Source: an uncultured Candidatus Saccharibacteria bacterium
GTDB taxonomy: Bacteria; Patescibacteriota; Saccharimonadia; Saccharimonadales; Saccharimonadaceae
Length of the DNA: 9,847 nucleotides
Assembly (NCBI GenBank): GCA_948511255.1
Contig: CAOQNC010000022.1
Span: 1 to 9,847, forward strand
Direction: 5' to 3'
Shown here: piece after piece, positions 1 to 6,049 of the stretch
How the letters are laid out: every line of letters starts with the position of its first letter
Position numbering within the stretch: the stretch's first letter is position 1
Notes under the pieces: model-generated
Told to the model about the DNA's origin: nothing
Seen by the model: the letters and a program-made list of their open reading frames with translations, nothing else
Databases searched by the model: none
Translations under genes and position numbers: made by a program

Positions 1-744
1 CTCGACGTCAGTATGGAGGACTTTGACGGATTCGCCTTTTTTCAGGCGGCCGCGGAAGATTTTGCCGATAGCGTATTTGCCGAGGTAATTATCGGCAGCG
101 AGAGCCGCGACGAGGAGCTGGGCACCCTTATCGGCAGCTTCATCGATTTTCGGAGCGGGGATGTCGTTGATAATAGAGTCGAAAATGACATGGAGATCGT
201 CGTCGAGGTCGGTCGTCTTGCCAGCCTTGCCGTCGCGGGCGACAGCGTAATAAATCGGATAATTCAGCTGAGATTCGTCGCTCGCGAGCTCAAGGAAGAG
301 GTCGGCGATTTCGCTTTCGACTTCGTCGATGCGGGCGGCGGGTTTGTCGATTTTGTTGATGATGACGACAGGTTTCAGGTGGAGAGAAAGAGCCTTCTGG
401 AGGACGAATTTCGTCTGAGGCATCGGGCCTTCCTGAGCGTCGACGATAAGGAGGACGCCGTCAGCCATGTTCAGGGTGCGCTCGACTTCGCCGGAGAAAT
501 CGGCGTGGCCTGGGGTGTCGATGATGTTGATTTTGTAATCTTTGTAGTAGACGGAGGTCTGCTTCGCGGTGATTGTGATGCCGCGCTCGTGCTCCTGGTC
601 CATGGAGTCCATGATGAGAGTCTGGGACATCTCGGCTTGATTGTCGCGGAAAGTGTGAGATTGCTTCAAAAGAGCGTCGACGAGGGTGGTTTTGCCGTGG
701 TCGACGTGAGCAATAATAGCGACGTTACGAATATTATTTACCAT
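1..744 (-). CDS. typA: TypA/BipA ribosome-associated GTPase, N-terminal part (3' end beyond window)
   Basis: A translational GTPase of the TypA/BipA family, which binds the ribosome and helps 50S assembly and stress adaptation. The 248 visible residues hold the whole G domain and the start of domain II. G1 is AHVDHGKTT (residues 12-20), G2 RGIT (54-57), G3 DTPGH (76-80) and G4 NKID (130-133). The usual G5 SA motif appears as YAVARDG (166-172). The second domain begins around 205 (AAQL-like strand, then GKIFRGRLKKGE). EF-G is excluded by the short spacing between G4 and domain II and by the MVNNIRNVAIIAHVDHGKTT opening, typical of TypA. The frame runs open through base 1. No Shine-Dalgarno sequence precedes the ATG; the promoter is so close that a nearly leaderless mRNA is expected. 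Sequence style (MDSMDQEHERGITITAK) matches Patescibacteria TypA as I remember it. Family identification is secure, taxon less so. Confidence 0.96.
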   Translation of the reverse strand, partial: MVNNIRNVAIIAHVDHGKTTLVDALLKQSHTFRDNQAEMSQTLIMDSMDQEHERGITITAKQTSVYYKDYKINIIDTPGHADFSGEVERTLNMADGVLLIVDAQEGPMPQTKFVLQKALSLHLKPVVIINKIDKPAARIDEVESEIADLFLELASDESQLNYPIYYAVARDGKAGKTTDLDDDLHVIFDSIINDIPAPKIDEAADKGAQLLVAALAADNYLGKYAIGKIFRGRLKKGESVKVLHTDVE

Positions 745-752
745 ATCTTTCT

Positions 753-781
753 ATTGTAGCACACCTTAAGCGTTTTGTCAA
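753..781 (-). promoter_or_regulatory. sigma-70 promoter of typA, predicted leaderless
   Basis: On the minus strand, a -35 TTGACA (776-781) and a -10 TACAAT (753-758) are separated by exactly 17 bases. The -10 ends only 8 bases before the typA ATG (742-744), so a start point at the usual distance falls near 746, leaving about 2 bases of leader. No AGGAGG-like sequence lies between. The promoter sits in the 50-base gap behind the stop of the upstream surface-protein gene. Confidence 0.8.
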
Positions 782-794
782 TAGTTTTGTGGGT

Positions 795-1829
795 TTAGAA
801 GGTGGACTGGGCGCGTTTGTTCTTGCGGCGCTTCGCGAGACCGAGGATGAGCCAGATAAGACCGAGGGCGATGAGAAAAATGATGAGGATGGCGAGCCAA
901 ATCGGGCAGACAAGGAGGAGGTGCTCGAAGGTATGGGTCTGGTCAAGGAAGACGACGGTCTGAGTGACGCGGTAGAGGCCGATCGGGAAGGTGCCGGTGT
1001 CGGCGAGGTTCCAGTTCAGGACGCTGGTGCGGGTGGTGCCGGGGAGGACAATGAGGGTTTCGGTGAAGGGGGAGGATTCGCCGTCTTCGGTCGGCTGGAG
1101 GATTTCGTTGTTGGTGAAGAAGTTACGAATCGAGAGGGTCTGACGGGCGTAAAAGTCGACGTTGCCGTCGTTTTTGATGGTGCTGACGGCGGAGAGGGTA
1201 CCGCCGAGGACGAGACTAGGGAGGTCATGGGCGGTCAGCTCGGCGGATTCGCGCAGTTCCCCGCCGGTGACGTGGCCGTAAAGGACGGCGGCGGCACGGA
1301 CTTGGACATCGAGGGGGGAGTCGCGTTCGGCATCATCTTCCTGCTCGTCGTCGCCTTGTTCGTCGGAAGATTGAGAGTTATCGGAGGAAGCGGGGGATTT
1401 GGCAAGGGAGTTTTGGATCATGATGGCGGCGTATTGACCACCGCTCGGAGCATCAGCGGGGACGTCGACGACAAACTTCGCGTCGGCGGACTGGCCGGGC
1501 TCAAGACGATAGGAAGATTCGGGGAAAGTGAGCCAGTTCTTGAGGTTGGTATAGGAACTGTCGGTCGAAAAGTCGGGGTCGTAAGAGTCGTCGTTGACGT
1601 GATAAGGGGCGGCTTCGAGGGTGAAATCGAAGGCGAGGCGGCCGACATTGGTGACGGTGACAGAGCCTTCGTATGGTTCGCCCGGGGTGAGCTCGATGAC
1701 CTGCTCGGAAGGGCTGATAGACATGACGAGGTCGCCGACTTCGAGAGCGGCGACCGGGGTCAGGGTGGGGAGAAATAGACCTAGAAGCAGGGCGGGGAGA
1801 GTGAGGAGATAGAGGAGTTTTTTAGGCAT
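795..1829 (-). CDS. DUF916-like cell-surface protein with signal peptide and C-terminal membrane anchor
   Basis: A 344-residue exported, membrane-anchored protein. Residues 1-28 form a signal peptide (MPKKLLYLLTLPALLLG, then an AxA-like PVAA site). Residues 30-140 form a beta-rich domain of the kind seen at the N-terminus of DUF916/WxL-associated proteins (SPSEQVIELTPGEPYEGSVT, then TVTNVG, SSYRLEPGQSA and GGQYAAIMI). Residues 144-172 are a Ser then Asp/Glu-rich linker. A second beta domain covers about 173-300 (STIKNDGNVDFYARQ, PGTTRTSVLNW). Residues 305-331 are one hydrophobic membrane helix, followed by the stop-transfer tail KRRKNKR. Known members bind other surface proteins or peptidoglycan. 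The start has only a weak AAGGA four bases before the ATG. It lies 35 bases after the small secreted protein and probably shares its operon. The exact role in this host, perhaps adhesion to a partner cell, is inference. Confidence 0.8.
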   Translation of the reverse strand: MPKKLLYLLTLPALLLGLFLPTLTPVAALEVGDLVMSISPSEQVIELTPGEPYEGSVTVTNVGRLAFDFTLEAAPYHVNDDSYDPDFSTDSSYTNLKNWLTFPESSYRLEPGQSADAKFVVDVPADAPSGGQYAAIMIQNSLAKSPASSDNSQSSDEQGDDEQEDDAERDSPLDVQVRAAAVLYGHVTGGELRESAELTAHDLPSLVLGGTLSAVSTIKNDGNVDFYARQTLSIRNFFTNNEILQPTEDGESSPFTETLIVLPGTTRTSVLNWNLADTGTFPIGLYRVTQTVVFLDQTHTFEHLLLVCPIWLAILIIFLIALGLIWLILGLAKRRKNKRAQSTF

Positions 1830-1864
1830 ATTTTCCTTGTTATTATGGCCGATGAGGCTCGGGG

Positions 1865-2428
1865 TTAGTTGGCGGTGGTGGCGGTGACGGTCACGGTCGT
1901 GGAATAGGTGCCGCTGGGCTGACCAGAGGCGACGCCGATACCGTATTTGAAATTGGTTTCCTTGTTTTTAGCGTTAGTGCTGCCGATAGTACCGGTGTAG
2001 AAAGTGGTCGGGGTGGTCGTGATGGCGGTGTAGGCGCTGGCGGCGGTGCCGTCGGCGTTGGCTTTCTTGATACCCCAGCCGCTTTGGTCGGTCGAGACGT
2101 TAGCGGTGGCGGGGATGGTGTGGCTGGAGTTCGAGCTACTGACGAGGGCCGGCTGCTCGGCGCTGAGCTGGATGACGTAGTTCTTGTTCGAGCTGACGAA
2201 GACAGAGAAGTTGCTTTCCTTGACGGCGGCGGTCGAAAACTCGAGGGCGGCCGGAGTCGTGACAGAGTCGATCGTCAAGGTCGGGTTGACGGTGACGGAG
2301 AATGTACTAGATCGCTGCGCCTGAGTGGCGGCGAAAGCTTGGCTGCCGGACGCGAGCGGCAAGAAGGCGACGGCCGCAAGAGTGAGGGCGCTAGTGCCGA
2401 AGAAAAGTTTTTTGATGATCTTTCCCAT
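1865..2428 (-). CDS. small secreted Ser/Thr-rich beta protein (WxL-like)
   Basis: A 187-residue secreted protein. It has a signal peptide of about 33 residues (MGKIIKKLFFGTSALTLAAV, then a SQAFA-A cleavage site). The mature part is rich in Ser, Thr, Ala and Val and predicted to be all beta strands, with FSVTVNPTLTIDSVTTP at its start and SGTYSTTVTVTATTAN at its end. It has no membrane anchor, no LPxTG and no Trp-x-Leu repeat, but size, composition and a DUF916-like neighbour resemble WxL-type secreted surface proteins. It is the first gene of a two-gene operon with its own promoter; the start is supported by a modest AGGAAA about 6 bases before the ATG. The function is probably surface display or complex formation with the anchored protein; this is inferred from the pairing only. 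Confidence 0.72.
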   Translation of the reverse strand: MGKIIKKLFFGTSALTLAAVAFLPLASGSQAFAATQAQRSSTFSVTVNPTLTIDSVTTPAALEFSTAAVKESNFSVFVSSNKNYVIQLSAEQPALVSSSNSSHTIPATANVSTDQSGWGIKKANADGTAASAYTAITTTPTTFYTGTIGSTNAKNKETNFKYGIGVASGQPSGTYSTTVTVTATTAN

Positions 2429-2488
2429 GAGTGTTTCCTATTACGTTAAACGTGGTTAATTTTTGTTTTACATGACTTTTATGCTTCT

Positions 2489-2517
2489 ATCATACTAAAA
2501 GTTTATGGTTTTGGCAA
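2489..2517 (-). promoter_or_regulatory. sigma-70 promoter of the surface-protein operon
   Basis: On the minus strand, -35 TTGCCA (2512-2517) and -10 TATGAT (2489-2494) have a 17-base spacer. The start point should fall near 2482, giving a leader of about 54 bases before the ATG at 2428. It is back to back with the tRNA-Leu promoter; the gap 2429-2572 is AT-rich and holds nothing else I can recognise. Confidence 0.7.
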
Positions 2518-2530
2518 GAGTTTTTTAGGG

Positions 2531-2558
2531 TTGATTTTTTTAGGGTTTTTGATATAAT
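2531..2558 (+). promoter_or_regulatory. promoter of tRNA-Leu
   Basis: Plus-strand -35 TTGATT (2531-2536) and a perfect -10 TATAAT (2553-2558), 16 bases apart. The tRNA starts 15 bases after the -10, leaving a short 5' leader to be trimmed by RNase P. Confidence 0.75.
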
Positions 2559-2572
2559 GGGGTCAGTTCCAT

Positions 2573-2661
2573 GCGCCTGTGGTGGAATTGGTAGACACGC
2601 TACCTTGAGGTGGTAGTGGCGATTTTAAGCTGTGCTAGTTCGAGTCTAGTCAGGCGCACCA
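2573..2661 (+). tRNA. tRNA-Leu (anticodon GAG), CCA encoded
   Basis: A complete type II tRNA. The acceptor stem pairs GCGCCTG (2573-2579) with CAGGCGC (2651-2657), followed by discriminator A and an encoded CCA (2659-2661). The D region reads GTGGTGGAATTGGTAGACAC, the usual leucine form. The anticodon stem CTACC/GGTAG encloses the loop TTGAGGT, giving anticodon GAG for CUC/CUU. A long variable arm follows, and the T arm GCTAG-TTCGAGT-CTAGT has one G-T pair. The gene is intact although a mobile element adjoins its 3' end. Its antisense strand encodes the last 20 residues and stop codon of the recombinase, so it doubles as the attachment site. No terminator follows it; the DNA after the CCA belongs to the recombinase gene. 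Confidence 0.97.
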
Positions 2662-4345
2662 AAAGGTCGTTACTCCAACCGCACCCAAAAAATTTTTGAA
2701 TGCGATTGGAGATGACGGACAGGAAATCCGTGAGTGCTTCGGCACCGCGGATTTTTTGTTGGTTAAACTGGGCAACCAGGGTAGAGATCGGCTCAACTAC
2801 CGTCTTGAACGGTTCGCGGAACTCTGCCGTGACCCGCCCATCCGATTCGATCCATAACTTTGAGAAAATTGCTTGGTTCATCATTCGTTTGATGTGGTCG
2901 CTGGCCAGACGATAGGTTTTGCCGCAGTCCTCAATCAAGTCCATCGCGTCCGATAGACAGTTTAGCATAATGGCAGATGTATGCTCGTGAGCCTTTATCT
3001 GACTTTCGACTGCCGCCAGCTGTTTGGCGATTTTCTGCTGTTCGCTTTTCATGAGATCGAGCGGAATGGCATCGTTATAGTGTGCCTCTAACAGCTTCTT
3101 ACGTTTGCGTTCCAGTTTGTCCTTCTCCCGCCTAAGTCCGTCCAGCTCTGTTGCGTATTTTTCTTGCTCCGCTTTAATGCGATCAGCCAGGAAGTTCTCC
3201 ATGAACACTCGGACTGCGGGCGGGAAAGAATATCGGTCATAGATTTGTTCTACTTGGCGTTCGACCTCGTCGATCAAAACAGCTTTCTGCTTACAATTTG
3301 TCACTTTGTTATGCCGCCCACCGCAGACGAAATAGGGGTAGCGGACGCCAGAGCGAGATTTTGTATAGTTGATAAACATCCGCGACCCGCAGCTATGACA
3401 ATAGAGACTACCCTTGAGAAAATGCGGATGTTCCCGGGTGCGCTCACCGTTGATATGGGACGCGAGAACGTCCTGCACCTGTTGCCATGTTTCCCGATCT
3501 ATAAGTGCTGTGTGGTTTCCGGCGTGTTCCGCACCTCGATAGGTCACTACGCCAGTATAATAAGGGTTCGCTAATACGTTGTAGAGCGCTTTTCTGTCGA
3601 TTGGAACAGATGGGATTTTAGGAGTGGCACGAGTTGTAAGACCGCAAGCTGCCAAGTGCTCCGCTAAATCGTTCACCGTCCAGTTCCCGGTCGCGTATTC
3701 CTCAAACGCCAGCTTTATCAGCGGAGCGCGCTGTTCGTCCAGCACAACTGTCCGCTCTTCGCGCCCTTTATCATCCACGCGATGGACATTAAGATAGCCA
3801 AGGGGCGCACGAGTAATCGTGCCACCGTTTTTGACTTTTTCTCCCATACCTTTCTTGACTTCGTTCGCTAAGTTCTGCGAGTAGAACTCAGCAATAGAGC
3901 TCATGATGCCATGGAGCAACATCCCCGCCGGTGTATCGTCGATACTCTCCGAGACAGACACCAACTGGACTCCGCATTCTCTCAGGGTGCGCATGATGTC
4001 GATGTCGTCGCCTCGGTTCCGCGCCAGACGGTCGACTTTATGAACGATGACATAATCCACTCGGTCAGCGTTCTCTTTCACATACTCTAGCATCTTCTGG
4101 AGTTCCGGGCGGTCAGCGGACTTGGCGGACGCACCTCGGTCAACAAACTCTTTACCCACAATCGCCCCCATCGAGAGGGCTTTTCTTTTGTTCGCCTCAC
4201 GCTGGGCGGGGATAGAAAATCCCTCGTCCGCACCGCCACCGCGCTCGGCTTGCCCCCGTGTCGATACGCGAAGGTAGGACACGGCAAACTTCGGCGTCAT
4301 GCTGGCGGCAAGCGTCTGTATCGGATTATCTGTAGAAAAACTCAC
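2600..4345 (-). CDS. large serine recombinase (site-specific integrase), C-terminus encoded by antisense tRNA
   Basis: A 581-residue integrase that should catalyse integration and excision at tRNA-Leu. The resolvase domain spans about 19-165: YLRVSTRGQ with nucleophile Ser28, VDRGASAKSADRP (68-80) and KVDRLARN with Arg106 and Arg109. The Recombinase DNA-binding domain covers about 175-300 (APLGYLNV, LANPYYTGVV). A zinc ribbon uses Cys316, Cys319, Cys341 and Cys351. A charged coiled coil covers about 386-455. This order and length are standard for large serine integrases. The start is GTG, chosen because AGGAGG (4354-4359) sits 8 bases upstream; an internal ATG at residue 16 has no such site. 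Residues 562-581 and the TAG stop are read from the antisense strand of the tRNA, so the tail is borrowed from the target. The gene has its own promoter and converges with tRNA transcription. Confidence 0.96.
   Translation of the reverse strand: MSFSTDNPIQTLAASMTPKFAVSYLRVSTRGQAERGGGADEGFSIPAQREANKRKALSMGAIVGKEFVDRGASAKSADRPELQKMLEYVKENADRVDYVIVHKVDRLARNRGDDIDIMRTLRECGVQLVSVSESIDDTPAGMLLHGIMSSIAEFYSQNLANEVKKGMGEKVKNGGTITRAPLGYLNVHRVDDKGREERTVVLDEQRAPLIKLAFEEYATGNWTVNDLAEHLAACGLTTRATPKIPSVPIDRKALYNVLANPYYTGVVTYRGAEHAGNHTALIDRETWQQVQDVLASHINGERTREHPHFLKGSLYCHSCGSRMFINYTKSRSGVRYPYFVCGGRHNKVTNCKQKAVLIDEVERQVEQIYDRYSFPPAVRVFMENFLADRIKAEQEKYATELDGLRREKDKLERKRKKLLEAHYNDAIPLDLMKSEQQKIAKQLAAVESQIKAHEHTSAIMLNCLSDAMDLIEDCGKTYRLASDHIKRMMNQAIFSKLWIESDGRVTAEFREPFKTVVEPISTLVAQFNQQKIRGAEALTDFLSVISNRIQKFFGCGWSNDLLVRLTRLELAQLKIATTTSR
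2641..2661. other. putative attachment-site end (3' part of tRNA-Leu)
   Basis: The boundary between host and element is placed at the 3' end of tRNA-Leu because the tRNA is complete, the recombinase gene abuts and runs into it, and all following genes are mobile-element types. The matching copy at the other end of the element lies outside the window, so the precise crossover and core length cannot be fixed. I found no second copy of the T-arm/acceptor sequence inside the window. Confidence 0.5.
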
Positions 4346-4378
4346 CTAAAAGGCCTCCTTTCGCAGTTTTCCATAACC

Positions 4379-4407
4379 ATTATAACTCTGGTGACCCCTA
4401 TAAGCAA
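4379..4407 (-). promoter_or_regulatory. promoter of the serine recombinase
   Basis: On the minus strand, -35 TTGCTT (4402-4407) and -10 TATAAT (4379-4384) are 17 bases apart, giving a start near 4372 and a leader of about 27 bases that contains the AGGAGG at 4354-4359. It lies in the 176-base gap between the 294-residue gene and the recombinase, so the recombinase can be expressed independently of the transfer operon. I saw no clear operator repeats. Confidence 0.75.
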
Positions 4408-4470
4408 GGGACGCCAGCCATCGTTATCTCTTTGTTAATATATACGTAATTCCGTGGTGTTCCTTTGAAG

Positions 4471-4492
4471 CCAGCCCGCCGGAGCGGGCTGG
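4471..4492 (-). terminator. strong hairpin after the accessory operon
   Basis: A perfect 9-base-pair stem, CCAGCCCGC (4471-4479) with GCGGGCTGG (4484-4492) around a CGGA loop, lies 29 bases beyond the stop of the 294-residue gene and upstream of the recombinase promoter. No T-run follows on the minus strand or clearly on the plus strand, so it is either an imperfect intrinsic terminator, an mRNA 3'-end stabiliser or a protein-binding site. Confidence 0.5.
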
Positions 4493-4521
4493 TATTGCGG
4501 CAAAATCACCGCTATAAGGTG

Positions 4522-5406
4522 CTACGCCTGTTCAATTTTACAGGTCATTCCGTCCACTTGGATAATACGGTAGTTTTGGTTTTGCCAGCGCACTGTCACG
4601 ATACGAACGCCATTATATTCGTCACTGCGCTGTTCGTCCGACAGAATTGTGCCAGAAGAAGTGAGCCATGCGGCGAGTCCCTCCAGAAGATTACAGCCTT
4701 TCGCAAACGGAAGTGTCGGACTCGGCGGCGGTGGCAACCGTTTCCGGTTTCTCCTGCGCAACCTCCGCTCTGGGGGAGGTCCCGCCAGCCAACTGCTGTT
4801 GCCCGTGAGGTTGCGGAGCAAGAGCGTCCGCGCTGTCTGGTATTCGGGACCGATGAACCCCAACCGGATCAGGAACACCCGCATCGTGAACTTGTCGTTC
4901 GTGATGGCGCGTTCTCTGGCGACCACCCGCTTCTGGCGCTTTGCCATGTCGCAGATACCGACAATCAGCTTAGTGTAAGCATCGACCTCGCCCTCCAGCC
5001 CATCTAGCGTGAACCACGGGAACCGCAGCTTGTTCTCCAGCACTTCCACGTCTACTGTGTCCGTGCCGAGTGCCCGCTTGAACAACTCCGCTTTGCTGGC
5101 GATGATTTTCTGGAGGTTGTCCAGAGCCGTAGCGGAAAACCCCGCCCTCGGCAGCTCCACCGTGAAAGTATTGTCATTCTCAGGCGTATAGCCACGCTCT
5201 CGGAGCCGGGAAACCAGTTCCCGCACATCTTCCGGGCTGGTGTTGTCGGGATAGTTCAAAGTGCCATTTTTGTCCACGCTGTAAAAGTCGATGGCATAAG
5301 TGAAGGTTGGCGCTCCCTGATAGACAGCGGGCTTGCCCAAAATCTCGCTGATAGTCTGAACCAGGGCTTTTCTGGCTGCGCCGGTGAGGTTGTAACGGAC
5401 ACTCAT
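4522..5406 (-). CDS. element-borne 'virulence-related' protein family, with shared GFIG/GNxxW module
   Basis: A 294-residue protein of a family I recognise from Firmicutes integrative conjugative elements, where it is named 'virulence-related protein' without known function. The conserved part is residues 1-209: YNLTGAARKALVQTISEI, GAPTFTYAIDFYSVDKNGT (32-50), the strand FTVELPRAGF, LRFPWFTLDGLEGEVDAY (127-144), and at 170-209 a module with FTMR, RLGFIG and GNSSW that also ends the amidoligase of this operon. Residues 210-238 are oddly Pro/Arg-rich; another frame gives an ordinary Ala/Glu-rich sequence, suggesting two compensating indels. Residues 240-294 again look like protein (EYNGVRIVTVRW, YRIIQVDG). 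The ATG overlaps the DUF5049 stop as ATGA. No signal peptide or membrane helix is visible. It is the last gene of the operon. Family call fairly good, function unknown. Confidence 0.8.
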   Translation of the reverse strand: MSVRYNLTGAARKALVQTISEILGKPAVYQGAPTFTYAIDFYSVDKNGTLNYPDNTSPEDVRELVSRLRERGYTPENDNTFTVELPRAGFSATALDNLQKIIASKAELFKRALGTDTVDVEVLENKLRFPWFTLDGLEGEVDAYTKLIVGICDMAKRQKRVVARERAITNDKFTMRVFLIRLGFIGPEYQTARTLLLRNLTGNSSWLAGPPPERRLRRRNRKRLPPPPSPTLPFAKGCNLLEGLAAWLTSSGTILSDEQRSDEYNGVRIVTVRWQNQNYRIIQVDGMTCKIEQA

Positions 5407-5597
5407 TCCGCTCCCTCCTCTCCAGCGTCTCCGGTGAGGATAAAGTTCACATATCCCCGCCGATGCTCCTCCAGATAAATCACCAACTCGCAGAATCCCA
5501 TGCGGTTGGCAATCACCTGGACTGTGCGGGTGTCGAGCATATTCGTCTCGCCAGAGTCGCGGATGACCAAAATCTGCTCTCTCACAGTTTTGTTCAT
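5403..5597 (-). CDS. DUF5049-like small protein
   Basis: A 64-residue cytoplasmic protein resembling DUF5049 proteins of Firmicutes conjugative elements. Recognisable segments are REQILVIRDSGETNMLD (6-22), TRTVQVIANRMG (23-34) and ELVIYLEEHRRGYVNFILTG (37-56). The ATG has AGGAGG 7 bases upstream. It overlaps its neighbours on both sides by ATGA (4 bases), so it is translationally coupled between the gamma-glutamylcyclotransferase-like gene and the 294-residue gene. No catalytic motif is visible. In homologous cassettes it keeps the same company, which points to a shared but unknown process. Confidence 0.8.
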   Translation of the reverse strand: MNKTVREQILVIRDSGETNMLDTRTVQVIANRMGFCELVIYLEEHRRGYVNFILTGDAGEEGAE

Positions 5598-6049
5598 TCT
5601 GCCGCCTCCTTTGAGCCTCTCACGGCTTTCGCCAGAATGCTGCTGTCGAACCCCGCGCCCTCATATCCCTCGCGGATGGTGTTGAGGTATCCCAGAGAGG
5701 GTGCGCCGTAGGGGTGGCCCTTTTCGTTCATGATGTAAATCATGGCGTAGACCCGCCTACCGTTCACGGTGATCCGCAGCGTTTCCTTGCGGTAGAGGTG
5801 GGGCCATCCTTCGTAACGGTCAAGCGCCCGCTCATCCTGGGGCTGAATCCGCCAGACCAGCACCGGCACCTCGCAGCCCCGCTCCCGTTCCACTGTCGCC
5901 ACGGCTCCGCCATTCCCGCCCCGGAACCACAGCCGCCAGCCGCGCAAAGTAGCCGCTCCCACCACTTCCGCTGTCGGACAGCGGTGCGCCATCTGCTCCA
6001 GATTGAGGTTGGAGCCGTAGGCGATGTAGAACTTGCTTTTAGGTTTCAT
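5594..6049 (-). CDS. gamma-glutamylcyclotransferase-like (AIG2-like) protein
   Basis: A 151-residue cyclotransferase-fold protein. The family opens gamma-glutamyl amide bonds by cyclising the glutamyl part to 5-oxoproline. The glycine-loop motif YGSNLN lies at 11-16 right after the first strand, the catalytic acid is Glu80 in DRYEGWP (77-83), and YLNTIREGYEGAG (121-133) is the usual C-terminal segment. The start MKPKSKFYIAYGSN was chosen over an upstream in-frame ATG because GGAGGA (6057-6062) precedes it and the fold begins directly after; the longer reading only adds the antisense-like overlap with the amidoligase. It overlaps the amidoligase stop by 11 bases and the DUF5049 start by 4. Its pairing with an amide-bond-forming ligase suggests it acts on the ligase product, or reverses or trims it. 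Substrate unknown. Confidence 0.9.
   Translation of the reverse strand: MKPKSKFYIAYGSNLNLEQMAHRCPTAEVVGAATLRGWRLWFRGGNGGAVATVERERGCEVPVLVWRIQPQDERALDRYEGWPHLYRKETLRITVNGRRVYAMIYIMNEKGHPYGAPSLGYLNTIREGYEGAGFDSSILAKAVRGSKEAAE

Noticed and set aside
13..759. A 248-codon plus-strand open frame over the left edge
   Set aside because: It is the mirror of typA, whose minus-strand frame carries all GTPase motifs; the plus frame has no recognisable domain.
789..1778. A 329-codon plus-strand frame rich in Gly, Asp and Val
   Set aside because: It is antisense to the DUF916-like gene, which has a signal peptide, anchor and stop-transfer tail; the biased composition reflects GC-rich codons read in reverse.
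2573..2661. Disruption of tRNA-Leu by the integration
   Set aside because: All arms pair and CCA is encoded, so the tRNA is intact.
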